A stretch of DNA of 36,309 bases from Porogramme epimiltina (Eukaryota > Basidiomycota > Agaricomycetes > Polyporales > Polyporaceae), in the NCBI GenBank assembly GCA_900155495.1, contig FTLJ01000640.1, positions 1-36,309 on the forward strand, written 5' to 3'. Below the pieces are notes generated by a model that had not been told where the DNA came from, did no database searches, and was given only the letters and a program-made list of their open reading frames with translations. Below, one piece after another: positions 20,031 through 29,400 of the stretch (positions are counted from its first letter, which is position 1; every line of letters starts with the position of its first letter). A program made the position numbers and the translations under genes.

Positions 20031-20936
20031 AGGCAGGGTATGCGTGACTCACGGGGGACGCGGGATATAGTCTCGGAGGCGCAAAGGCGTCGTCGAGGAA
20101 CGCGCGCGCGACGAAAGAGCAAGGGGTGTATGAGATCGTTCAAGAAAATGCATAAGGGAGCAACATACCAGATTTGTGCCAATTGTGGCAGCTTCGCCCA
20201 AGCTGACTTTGACGAAAGCTGGGACGTCTTGAGCGAGGATGCGGTTGAAAATTCGCTCGTTCTGGATGCTAGGGGTGACGGTGGGGCCTGTTGAGGAGGG
20301 GGTACGCACGGAATACAGCGGTTGGTTCGGATTGTTTTCGGGACGTCGCGTGCAAGTCGGGTAGAAGGAGGGGAGCAGAGACGACGTGCAAGGAGACAGC
20401 GAGGGGAGGGAGGACGAAAGCGAGTCACGAAGACGGAGTACAAGCGCCGGAAGCGCACGGGCCAGTTCCGGATCCGGCGCCTGCGGACTTGTGCTCTTTC
20501 TTCGCCGTCTGCCGCCTCGCCGCCCTCATCCTCCTCGCCGCCCTCGTCCTCCTCGCCGTCCTCGTCCTCCTCGCCGTCCTCGTCCTCCTCGCCGTCCTCG
20601 TCCTCCTCGCCGTCCTCGTCCTCCTCGCCGTCCTCGTCCTTGCCCTCTTCCTCGTCCTTAAACTATGTGAAGGCCGCACTCTCGCGCTGTCCCTCCCGGT
20701 CTTGCGCCCCTCAAACACAATCATACGAAGTGAGTACTCACCTCATCGTCTATCTTCTACACGCTTCAAATGTCTATCCCCCATTACCTGTGCACCACCT
20801 GTCCAGGGAGCCCAAATTTATAAAAGCGATATACGCGCCACCGCCTGTACGCACCTTCACGCCTGATTACAACTCTCCCTGCTACGACTACCCCCCTACT
20901 CTCATCTCCTCGACACCCTCCGCTGCTCACGTCGCC
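20031..20936. other. unassigned interior with 18-bp tandem repeat
   Basis: A minus-strand exon-like piece near 20270-20172 reads NERIFNRILAQDVPAFVKVS and ends at a GTATGT donor. It may be another shard or an upstream exon of the RRM gene, but I could not assign it. A long plus-strand frame through 20400-20930 is low-complexity (Ser/Pro/Arg from the tandem repeat) and I do not treat it as a gene. Confidence 0.35.
20517..20640 (+). repeat. 18-bp tandem repeat, about 7 copies
   Basis: The unit is CTCCTCGCCGTCCTCGTC, nearly perfect over about 120 bp. It stays open in all plus frames, giving long artificial reading frames. Confidence 0.9.
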
Positions 20937-21605
20937 ATGTCTGTCGTCCACTCGTCTCCTTTGGCTTCAAGCAGCGCTCCATTGGCGAGCCCGCAAAGAC
21001 CCTCGATATCTCCAACTTCCGCAACACCGTCGGCTCTCTCAAGTGGATACTTCGGAGGACAGCCGCGGACCCCGAGATCCAGGAGGTCGAGTCAAAATTC
21101 ACCCATGTCAAGCTCGTCGACGCCAAAGGCATTGTCGGCGCGCAGGTACGTTCCTCGTGAAGCTTCTGGCATCGCCCCCCATTCACCCCGGCGTCCCCCC
21201 TTCAGGTCAACTACCTGGGCGAGCAAAAGGTGTTCTTCGCGACCCAGCTCACCGCCATGTACCTCGGCAAGCTCCGCGACATCGCGTCTAACGAGCTCAA
21301 GACCGGTGTTTCCGATGTCGTGATTACTTGGTACGCCGATATCCAGCGCCGTGCGCTTCTTGATGCCGTCCAAATCGCTGAGCTCAACGTCCTCCGTCTC
21401 ATCAACGACACCACTGCGGTCGCCCTCGGCTACGGCATCACCAAGTCTGACCTCCCCGAGGCCGAGAACCCGAAGCATGCCGTCTTCGTCGATGTCAGCC
21501 ACTCCTCCATGTCCGCCTCGGTCGTCGCATTCTCCAAGGGTCAACTCACGGTCAAGAACACTGCTGACGAGCGTCACGTTGGCGGACGTGATGTCGACTA
21601 CGCGT
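20937..21605 (+). pseudogene. SSE1: Hsp110 (Sse1-type) nucleotide-binding domain fragment
   Basis: The plus strand starts MSVV at 20938, then jumps in another frame to FGFKQRSIGEPAKTLDISNF and RNTVGSLKWILRRTAADPEI. After the intron at GAQ (GTACGT...CTTCAG, about 21147-21205) it reads LGEQKVFFATQLTAMYLGKL, TGVSDVVITWYADIQRRALL, NVLRLINDTTAVALGYGITK, SDLPEAENPKHAVFVDVSHS and GGRDVDYA. This is the Hsp70-superfamily ATPase fold, in the Hsp110 version (nucleotide-exchange factor for cytosolic Hsp70). The phosphate-loop region (DFGT) right after MSVV is deleted, VPG is lost before WYADIQRR, and everything after lobe I/II is missing. It is therefore a decayed, internally deleted capture that keeps its intron. 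Confidence 0.85.
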
Positions 21606-22860
21606 GCGCCCCCATAAGCCCCCTTTCTCCGTCTCTCGCCCTCTAATGAAAGGCACCCTGCACTCACGTCTTCGAGAGAGCATTAACAAGCAGAGCGGCG
21701 AGCGGAACGAAAGCAGCAGCATACCAGGAGAACCTGCGGGGGGGCGTCGGCGGATATCGTGGGTGTTGGAATGGGTGGGCGGGTCGGGAGGGGGCGGAGT
21801 GATCAGGCGTGGAAGGACGGTCCGTGCAGTGGTGAGATAGAACAGTCTTCGGCTCACAGAGCGATTGGAGGAGGCCGAGAGGAAACGGGTGCGCAACCGG
21901 AGAAGGAATGTGCGCCGCTGGCGCTGGTGTTCTGTGAGGCGACCCGCGATGCAGATCCCGAACACGGCGCTGCGTTCGACGCTCGAGAGCGCCGTGTGCA
22001 GGCACATCTTGTCTGACGCGCCGAAGATCGCGTTCGTCAGCCGTCGCCGTCGCCGCCGCCGCCGCTGGATCACCTCCGCCTCCGTGCTTGCGCGGACGTC
22101 CCCGCCGAAACCTATCCTCGCGCCCCCTGCGCCGCCGCTGCTGCCGCCACCGTCGGCCGTATGCGACATAAGTGCAGGTAGGCCGTACAGGCCTGGCTAC
22201 AGCGCCACAATAGGATTAACGAGCGTGTCCGACGCAAGGTACATCTCCTCAATGCTCAGCCAGCGCTGCACGGTCTCAGGGTAGGAGAGCCGCTCGTGGC
22301 GCAGTATGCTCTCCTTCCAGTGCGCGCGGTTCGAGATCTCCGTGATCGCGAACATTACCTTGTTTTCGCAGCACATCACGAGTAATATCGACGTTACGGC
22401 CTTCTCCCAGCCGCCCGCCGCGCTGCCTGCCCCCCCACTGAGCATATCCCCGGTGAACGCGCTGGCGAAGATCACGCGGTACGTCTCGAGGGAGCGCAGC
22501 ACCTGCTGCATCCGCACGCTCGCAAGCACGTCGAATCACATCGTCGTCTCGTAATGACGGACCGCGTCGACTCGGAGCACCGCTACTGTGCCTCCTCGGG
22601 CCCGTAGAACCGCGGAGCATTGAGCATGCTCTGCACGTACTGTTATGCGGTCCCAGGATACACCTCCTAGTTCCCGCGCTCGCCCGATAGCGCATGTGTT
22701 TGCTACGCTACCATTGTACTAGTAGTGTAGAAACTTAATATGAATTTATTTTCTCCGTCACCGTATTTTCAGGACTGCAGGCACAAGTTGTCCTACAACG
22801 CCTCACCCTCCACGACGTGGTACAATGAAGGTGGGCCCACCACCACATACCACTACATAG
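21606..22860. other. minus-strand coding-like sequence, unrecognised
   Basis: Two minus-strand frames look conserved. One is at 22529-22197 (LETYRVIFASAFTGDML, then VTSILLVMCCENKVMFAITE and WKESILRHERLSYPETVQRW). The other is near 22169-21940 (MSHTADGGGSSGGAGGARIG, a poly-Arg run, then NAIFGASDKMCLHTALSSVE). They may be further captured exons. I could not assign a family, and no chain of splice sites joins them. Confidence 0.3.
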
Positions 22861-23102
22861 CTATCCCCCGTGCCCTGTGATACAACACAGTGCTATCAGG
22901 CCTCAGCCATTGCTATACAGTGCTATTGGGTCCCGCCCGTTGCTATACAGTGCAACAAAGTCCTCGCTTGGGCGACAACGGTGTGCTACAGATTGCTACC
23001 GTGCCTGAGTGGCCGCAACGGCGTGCTCTGGTGACTACGGAGCACAATAAACCCCGCACTAGGGTTACAGAGCGCAACATACCCGCCCCTGGGGTGCAAC
23101 GG
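22861..23102 (-). repeat. right subterminal repeats of nested element
   Basis: Copies of TTGCTATACAGTGC (two exact 14-mers at about 22910-22923 and 22940-22953), ACAACACAGTGCTATC, TGCTACAGATTGCTACC and GTGCAACGG are present, inverted relative to the left cluster. Confidence 0.7.
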
Positions 23103-23107
23103 CCATC
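23103..23107 (+). repeat. CCATC target-site duplication, right copy
   Basis: Identical to 18840-18844. It directly abuts the last subterminal repeat (GTGCAACGG) of the nested element. Confidence 0.65.
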
Positions 23108-25074
23108 TGACTTTTTTTCTGATGGACGTGTGTCTGAAGTGCGCGATGCCATTACATCGCATCGGGGGAGTCAGCAAGATGCCGGTGCCCCAAGCAAGAA
23201 GCGGCGTATCAACGACAATACTGGGTGTGTATGATCCGGATATTCCACACGCCCGTGACTCCTGATGATGCGCATCCATGTCCACTGCCAATGCATGCCT
23301 CAGGAACTCGACTTCAAAGTCAACTAACGCGCACAAGAGGAAGAAGACCTCGCCGTCCGAGGATGCGTTCACCCCGGAGTATCATGCCAATCAAGTGTCA
23401 TCGTATGTATGCACTCGTTGATCTGTCCGTCTGTTTCCCTGACTGGTTTGTAAGTAGGCAGCAATCCGCCACCAAGGTGATCAACAGCAGCACGGCAGGA
23501 CGCAGTGGCAGGGACAGCTCCCCTTTGCCCAATCTCACGTTCCGTCACCGTTCACCGTCTATCTCCAGCACTACCCCGAGTGCAAAGAAGACGCGAGCCC
23601 ACTATGTACCCCGCTCCGATGAGGAGGTCGATGGCCTCCGTGATGAAGATGTTTACGTTTCTCGGGATGTCGCGGTCCTCCGGAAAGACAAGAGTAGCAT
23701 TCCGCGCAACGTCGTAAGTGCTATTCTCACCTCTTTGGGTAAAATACTAACTTATCGTCAGCTTGTTGGCGTCGCCTCTGATGTCACTATTCACGGAGAC
23801 AAAGCAGGGGTGGCCGAACAACCTGATTCAGCTAAGAAGAAGCGTGCTCCACGGAAGGTCGTGTCCCCCAGTCGGACGCGTGGTCTCAACAGTGTGCCTG
23901 AATGGCTACGTGGTGCTGTCCAAAGCACCATCGTGCCATCGATCATTCAGTACTACGGCGCGCAGGATAACCCATGGGATCTCGACGGCAAGAATGGGGC
24001 TTTCGCAAAGCTTCTCCGGCAAGTACTTGGGGAAGTCTTTCCCGGACGCGACTTCGGTCATATCAAACCCGGTGAAAAGACCTACACCTTTGTATATCTA
24101 ACACTTCCCCCTCTTTCGTATTGCTCATATGCGATATTTACAGGTCCGTCAACAGGTTTATGAGTGGCGTCGATTCTTCCAGATCCTCTCCATCCGCATA
24201 ATCGATGAGGAGATAGAGGAAGACAAACTTGGCAAACGTGAGGTCAAGCAGCTTGCAGACGACGCTCTGGCGAAGGGTGGAAAGGCAATTTATGGGGACC
24301 CGGACATCAAGGTGAGTCTCAGACCCTCACCACCACCTCCTGAAGCAAGACACGTCACCCATCTTCCATCCTTGAACTTGTGCAAGTGATCCGGCCAGTT
24401 CTCGATGTGGTCCGTCGCGCAGTCGTGTGCGGGACTACTCGAGCATTAGCCCCACATTGTGCAAATCGGCGCCATGCATCTGTTGATGCATGCGGAGTGG
24501 CATTGTGTGCTGCATCCTAGTCGTCGTATTCTGCTATTTCTGCTATTGAGGCATTATGACTAATGCGAGTTACAGACCCCCATGAACGCGCGCGGAGCCC
24601 TCCAGTCGTCGTACATCACTCATCTTCTTGCTTACCATATCAAGGCATCTCAGGGCAGCCGTCTTGAGGTTGGGTACCCTGTCGGAGCGCTCTCCTTAGC
24701 AGTGGTTGCAGTGAGTAACACACGTATTCACTAGTTGTTTATAGATTATTGACGTGGTGCTTCCTTCTACACAGATTCGCCGCGCATTCAAGATGTATAC
24801 CACTGGCGAGTTTGTCGCAGAGACGGACCAGTTCGGCGTCTCGTCTGCTGGGAGAGACACTGCAACTGTCCGAAACGGCTCCGTTGCTGGCCTGGTGAAG
24901 CACCAGGGGCGATTCGACGCGCTTCTGGACATCGCAGAAGCTTATGTTCCGTATGTCAGGATCTCTACTGGCGGTCAGAAGGTAGAGCAGACTGCTGCTC
25001 AATCGGACGACAATGACTCATTCAATGCTGTGGACCCCAGCAGCGAGCCGGACTACGATGTCTTTGATAGCTAA
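23103..25074 (+). CDS. element accessory protein, 3' part
   Basis: This continues the ORF begun at 17724. After the CCATC copy the frame reads PSDFFSDGRVSEVRDAITSH. Exons follow with GT/AG introns. One intron near 23225-23335 has a CTAAC branch and ACAAG acceptor; others have donors near 23401, 23715, 24092, 24312 and 24711. Conserved-looking stretches include SVPEWLRGAVQSTIVPSIIQ, YYGAQDNPWDLDGKNGAFAK, PGEKTYTFVRQQVYEWRRFF, ARGALQSSYITHLLAYHIKA and YPVGALSLAVVAIRRAFKMY. The acidic C-terminus stops at 25074. I recall proteins of this shape as fungal hypotheticals near transposases, but cannot name a domain. With the nested insert removed, no stop or frameshift is visible. Confidence 0.7.
24391..24427 (+). 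repeat. HET-gene-derived 35-bp fragment inside an intron
   Basis: This intronic stretch (GGCCAGTTCTCGATGTGG...) matches the antisense of both HET gene C-terminal exons. It has 30 of 35 identities to 26704-26738 and 31 of 35 to the copy starting near 31991, where the genes encode HDCAMDHIEDWPG or its variant. The orientation relative to the plus strand is the same in all three. Similarity ends abruptly on both sides. Confidence 0.65.
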
Positions 25075-25154
25075 TGTATCGTACTAGTATCGTAGCGCTG
25101 CGAAATCTATCCCCACTCATCCGATTAGTCCGGCTGCCATGATACGCTGCTGGC

Positions 25155-25347
25155 CAGCTGACGCACTGGCCTAACTGACGCACTGGGACCACTGACGCAC
25201 TGGCCGCACTGGCCGCACTGGCCGCACTGAGCTCATCTAAGCAGAGACCCTGGATACTGTCAGATCCATACTGTGGCAAAATCACTGACGCGCACTGTGG
25301 GTACTGCCACAGTGCTGTCAGTGCCATCACACATCTTCTGATGTACG
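25155..25347 (-). repeat. candidate right terminus with CACTGGCC subterminal repeats
   Basis: ACTGACGCACTGG occurs three times in variant form. GCACTGGCC is in three perfect tandem copies at about 25205-25229. Then CACTGACGCGCACTGTGG and GCCACAGTGCTGTCAGTGCC lead to ATCTTCTGATGTACG at 25333-25347, the inverse of 9182-9196. It begins 80 bp after the accessory ORF stop. Confidence 0.65.
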
Positions 25348-25985
25348 TGGGCCTCGAAAAGTGTGAGTTTGGGCGAGTACGGGCACGCGCGAATGGTTCT
25401 GGCCAAACGTTCTCTAGTCGGGTTCGAGGAAATTGGTACGATGTATATGCCAGCGAATGGCTGTACGATTCTAGTTATCGGTCCACAGAGTAATCTAGAC
25501 CCGCTCATCACAAACTTGTTTGTTAAAGTATCAAGTATCCACGCTGCAAGAATATGTCTCGCTTGAACCTGTATCGTTACGCATGAAATCTCGTCTGCGC
25601 AACGCCGTACGGCATGATCGCTGGTGGCTAGCGTATGTATGTGATGGATGCTGCGGTGTCTTGTGAATTGTGATCAAGCGAGCCTTGCGTATTGAGGAAG
25701 TTACGTGCTCATATAACATTTTGTCTATACAAGACAGGAGTTCGGATCGGTCTGAGGGGAGGCGGGGCGCGCCGCGCCGTCTAAATATACTGCTTTTTAC
25801 AGACCAATATACACGGGCTACAAGCCATACACAGTGACCGAAAGACAGACGCGTCAATACCAAAAGATAACATCTCCCCTCTTCCTACCACGAACGTCCT
25901 ACTTTGGGCGATAACGCCGCCGCGCACCACTCTAGTATAAGCTGGGAGGCAACGCCCAGTCTTGTCTGTGTCTGTCCGCAGGCTG
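25348..25985. other. spacer between element and HET gene, no gene seen
   Basis: Only short unrelated frames occur. This stretch would hold the 3' end of the HET gene transcript on the minus strand; I see no certain polyadenylation signal. Confidence 0.4.
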
Positions 25986-28453
25986 TCACGATTTACGTGG
26001 CCGACGTGGTGATCGCTCGTCTTCGTGACGCGAGGGCGTGGCCGACCGCCGCTTAATAGGAGCTTGTCTCGGAACGGGCTGCGGCGATGGACAGGGAGCG
26101 GGGACAGCCTGGGAACGCTGCGGAGGGGGCGGAGGCAAGGACTGGCTTTGCCCCGGTACTGAGGAGATTGTCGGGGTGGGAGATAAGTTGTGGGGGGGCT
26201 GATTGGGGAGAATGCCAGACAGCTTGAGCTCTCTGCAGATGCTCTCGAGCTCCTTGCGGGTGCTCTCGAGCTCCTTGCGAGTCTCTTCGAGCAAATCTGA
26301 TAAGCGGCGGGTCTGCGTCTTGAGGTCTTGTATTTCATGATCGCGGCTGGCGTTCTGCGCTGCGACGACTGGGATTTCCACGCGGAGATCACTGTTTGCG
26401 GTAGTCGGGCAGGCGACGGGCACGGTTGTAGCTAAGTCTGACAATTTGCGCACAGTCAGATGTAAAGGACGTAGAGGTTGGGAGATAGTCACATCACCTG
26501 GGGCGGATGGTTCGGGAGCATCAATAATCCTCGGAATATTCACACGTTGTCGGAGATAAATGTTTGCATTCTTCTGTATCTCCTCGTACCTGCTCCCGAC
26601 GAGCTCGAGATCAAGCACGAGCGTCCGCTCTGGCGCGTGCATACAGGGCGCGAAGGCGAGACGGACTGTGCGCTCCGCGTCCCCAAAGTCGCCCGTGCGG
26701 CCAGGCCAGTCCTCGATGTGGTCCATCGCACAATCATGCACGTATCGCTGCAAGGGCTGCACCCATGTCACATCCCAGTGCCGTTCCACCCATGCCCAGT
26801 GACACCAACGCGTCTCGCTTGGCAATTTATTGCACGTCCCCAGGAGAATGCGAACCGACTCTGCCAATTGCGTGTTCTGGCAAATCAATGAAACAGCATC
26901 CTCTGACGCTGGGTCCCAGGATACCATCGCGGTGTCGAGGAAGAACTCGAGCGCAGCCAACGTCTGAATTAGCGTCCGAGGAATCCGGAATGCCGTGGGC
27001 GCGACGTCGGGAAGGAAGCCTTGCAGGAGATGAGCGCCGTCTCTCCGTCCGGTCGTGGGCGGGTGGACGGCGATATAGATGTCGCGCCAAGTGGCAACGA
27101 CGGGCTTTCCGCGGAAGCGCAAGTTGTCGTCGTCGCGGCCGAGGCAGACCAGCCTCTTGGACCAATAACCAGATCCAGTTGGTTTACGAAATGGCCACGA
27201 GACGTAGTAGAGCTGGCGGGATGGGACCTGGGTCTGGTCATTCGGAGGTGGATGGAGGAGGAGTCCGACGCGTTCACTATTCCGCTTGCATGGGAGAAAA
27301 GCGATGGTGACCCCATCGACCTCGGCCACTGGCAAGTGGCACTTCATGCCATACGACGTGACCTCAAACGAAGGAGCCTCGTCGTGAGCTTGACTATGTT
27401 GACTGTCCTCAGGCTAGTGGCGCATCCATTCAGATGCGGTAAGAACGGGCTGTGTATAGAGCACACTACACATACCTTGTGATCGCGCGTTGAAGTTGGT
27501 GGAGTTGATAGCCTTGTCGGGGAGGGTGTCCACGGGAAGGAGTGTGCGTTTGACCATCCAATAAAATCGCTGGGCGAGGGAGCAAATAGAAATATGATCG
27601 GGTGATCCGGATTGTGGTTCTTATGACACCGAGACAGAGGCCCCTGTTCCCGCACATCGTCACTAGAGTAGTGGCAGCTGCCCCAAAGGAAAAGCGTCGC
27701 GTCCGTGCACTGTCTCGCGAGCTCCGCGTGCAGTCGCTGGAATGCATGCCGGCCCTCGCCGTACATCGTCGGTATGTTGATGTCGAACAATCCGAGGAGG
27801 CAGTACGCCTCGTCCTCCACTCGCGTCGTCTTGCGTTCCGCCGCCCAGGACATGCGCCTCGCGATCGACGCGTCGACTCGGAAATCCCGCTTGCGAGTCA
27901 GATAAGCCTTGTTGATCCCTGTACACTGGGAGAGAGGGGCACGGAGATCGTACTTTGTGCCCATGTTCATCCACTCCTTCGAGAGGAAAATGACGAATGC
28001 AGGCGCGAGGAGCTCTTGCAGCGTCCATCCCCGCGTGTGCCATCGCGCTTTCCGGAACTTTGACCCTTTGTCGCGAGGATTCTCATCGTGGGGGACGTCC
28101 TCGAGATAGACGTAGCAGACCTCGGCGAGCGCGTACCAGTTGAACATCGAGTTGATCGCCTCTGATAGTTCCGTGCTGCTCGTCTTGTCAATGCAGCACG
28201 AGTCGATCCAGATCCAGTCGTACCCGTCCCTCTCCGCGATCTCGCAGCATCGGCGTATCTTCTCCCCAACGCTGCCGCGCGGGTTTGTTCCTGCGATCTT
28301 GCACTCCTTGGTGATGTCCTGGACATCCTGGAAGGTCTGCTCGCCTGCGGGATCCTGGGTCCAAGTGTGAGATAAGATCGCGTATCCTCCAGTGACGGCG
28401 GCGCAGTCGGGAAAGTTATGGAGCTCGGCGCGAGCGGTGCTAAGGACCCACAT
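25986..28453 (-). CDS. HET-domain protein, copy 1 (intact)
   Basis: Two exons, 28453-27476 (326 codons) and 27413-25986, with a 62-bp GTATGT...CTAG intron in phase 0, give 801 residues. The HET domain (PF06985-type) shows its three blocks: YAILSHTW (24-31), WIWIDSCCIDK (80-90) with the following helix to VCYVYLEDV, and ARWHTRGWTLQELL (136-149). The DUF8212-like EDEAYCLLGLFDINIPTMYG comes at about 213-231. Exon 2 encodes an unnamed beta-rich region (YYVSWPFRKPTGSGYWSKR, RGKPVVATWRDIYIAVHPP), a coiled coil with the repeated ETRKELE unit at about 675-730, and a Pro-rich then basic tail (PIKRRSATPSRHEDERSP) that may be a nuclear signal. HET proteins act in fungal non-self recognition and can trigger cell death. 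There is no NACHT or repeat domain, so sensing is probably through exon 2 or a partner. A diverged duplicate lies 5.3 kb upstream. Confidence 0.9.
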
Positions 28454-29085
28454 CGTGCCGGCTCTGAAGTTGGGATTAGTCAGCGAGCTTGTTGATGGAA
28501 AAGCTATGTTCGCTCACTGGAATGGTGAAAAATGCTGTCTTATATCCTATTGAGACCGCCGGAGTGGAAAGGTGGATACAAGGCGACAGATGTGAGGATG
28601 ATATTGGTTCGAGGGGAGGCTACCTGATGTAAGAGACGAGGAAAGCACCGTCCTTATAATACTTGTAATACTTGGGCGGGTAACCGGGGCGCGCGGCGCA
28701 CACGCGGAAGCAGGGTGGACGGTGCGAGGCACAGAAGGGCGATATCGGACGCTGTGCAGCCTAATCTTCCTTGAAGAGCGCGGTTCGCCGTGTCCGAAGG
28801 GGGCGAGCTGATTGCTCTTGCACACGCCTCAGCCTGAGTCTGGACACGATGGGGATCGCTATTACAGTATGTGCACGGTGAGAGGTACTTCTCCTGGTCT
28901 GATTTAGTATTATTTCATGAGAATGCAAGGGAACGCACTGACTGACCGAGAGCGCTGATCTATCCACATCGTTCAGACTCTGACGCGTTTGCTCCTTGGA
29001 GAACTTGTTGGGTGAGCCATGTTTGCCCCAGGCGAGTCTTCAGGTTGGCACACCGCGGACAGTGAGGGTAGCGACGTTGAAAGGG
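28454..29085. other. upstream region of HET copy 1, partly duplicated
   Basis: This holds the presumed promoter of HET copy 1. The stretch 28840-29085 (CTGAGTCTGGACACGA..., GAGGTACTTCTCCTG..., GGCACACCGCGGACAG...) is repeated with moderate divergence at 34140-34383, upstream of HET copy 2. No ORF is supported. Confidence 0.55.
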
Positions 29086-29088
29086 GAC

Positions 29089-29094
29089 TTTATT
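29089..29094 (-). terminator. AATAAA polyadenylation signal, copy A
   Basis: TTTATT on the plus strand (AATAAA on minus) lies about 95 bp downstream of the stop of the small minus-strand ORF ending at 29188. The same signal and context recur at 34387-34392, which supports a conserved 3' end. Confidence 0.45.
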
Positions 29095-29187
29095 ACGAGG
29101 TGGGGAGAACGCAGGAGCATACAGCACGCTACATGTAACATAGGGGACCATTCAGCTGGAGGATTGGTTCTGGACGGCGCTCACGAG

Positions 29188-29400
29188 TCACGAAAGAGGC
29201 CGGGGGGTTGAGATGGGCGGAAGCGGCGAAGTGAGCCTCCGGAGAAGAGGGGTGAGGATGCTGGGATCGAGGCCGAGGGTGGTGTGGCGCTCCCTGGCTG
29301 GCTCCTCGAGGAGGATGGACGGTTGTGGCTGGGGAGCGTCTTGGACAAGGGTTGACGCGTTGACGTCAAAGAGGAAGGGAAGCGAGAACTGGATGCGTGG
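29188..29400 (-). pseudogene. duplicated 3' remnant of a minus-strand gene, copy A
   Basis: The minus-strand frame ends FDVNASTLVQDAPQPQPS, then EEPARERHTTLGLDPSILTP and SPLPPISTPRPLS, stop at 29188. It aligns with the copy-B C-terminus at about 34600-34462 (TQEALQPYAYVYLDKPVKEG ... PPPFSIATGPLS). Shared positions are spaced across the whole segment and both carry a downstream AATAAA. The upstream part (to ATG 29625) has no copy-B match and no known domain. It is probably the tail of a gene duplicated along with HET. Its function is unknown. Confidence 0.4.

Larger units (their letters stand above)
18845..23102. mobile_element. nested non-autonomous gene-capturing element
   Basis: The 4258-bp insert is flanked by CCATC direct repeats and splits the accessory ORF. 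The left end begins CCACTGTAGTACAATG, then TAGCACCTGTAGCGC, GTAGCACCCTGTAGCAC and TTGCACGCTATAGCAC (to about 19000). The right end has inverted counterparts: GTGATACAACACAGTGC, TTGCTATACAGTGC (twice), GCGCAACAT and GGGTGCAACGG (about 22860-23102). The outermost bases match only weakly as inverted repeats. No transposase is present. The interior carries an RRM-protein fragment (minus), an 18-bp tandem repeat, an Hsp110 fragment (plus) and unassigned minus-strand coding-like sequence. The superfamily is not determined: a 5-bp duplication fits neither CACTA (3) nor hAT (8). Confidence 0.7.
9182..25347 (-). mobile_element. proposed 16-kb Plavaka-like (CACTA-type) element with captured gene fragments
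   Basis: The core is a divergent pair: a Plavaka-type transposase (minus) and an accessory ORF (plus). Immediately after the accessory ORF stop (25074) lies a cluster of GCACTGGCC/CACTGACG repeats ending at 25347. An inverted counterpart with CACTG-rich repeats sits at 9182-9276. The outermost 15 bp (9182-9196 and 25333-25347) are exact inverted repeats, and the following ~13 bp remain similar. If these are the true ends, the element also encloses 4-5 kb of captured gene fragments (9.9-13.9 kb) and a later nested insertion (18845-23102), and was about 11.9 kb before that insertion. No target duplication was found. One 15-bp inverted match could arise by chance in a window this size, so the left limit is tentative. 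Confidence 0.5.
25986..29400 (-). repeat. tandem segmental duplication, unit 1
   Basis: HET copy 1, its upstream block and the small 3' remnant correspond in order and strand to 31329-34660 (offset about 5.3 kb). The HET exon 1 copies are the same length and mostly identical, while exon 2 tails and some intergenic parts have diverged. Confidence 0.8.

Noticed and set aside
20322..21323. Long (333-codon) plus-strand open frame rich in Ser/Pro
   Set aside because: It is open because of the 18-bp tandem repeat and because it reads the Hsp110 fragment in the wrong frame. The correct frame of the conserved part is different.
22909..22922. Alternative right end of the nested element at TTGCTATACAGTG (22922)
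   Set aside because: It matches the left end CACTGTAGTACAATG better as an inverted repeat, but gives no flanking duplication and leaves extra repeats outside. The 23102 end gives CCATC and restores the ORF.
9182..25347. Helitron as the capturing agent
   Set aside because: No Rep/helicase motifs, no CTRR end with an upstream hairpin, and the elements show inverted subterminal repeats and, in one case, a target duplication, none of which fit Helitrons.
25986..27347. Treating the 453-codon ORF as a separate gene downstream of HET copy 1
   Set aside because: A 62-bp GT/AG intron at 27414-27475 joins it in phase to the HET exon, and the same intron is present in copy 2.
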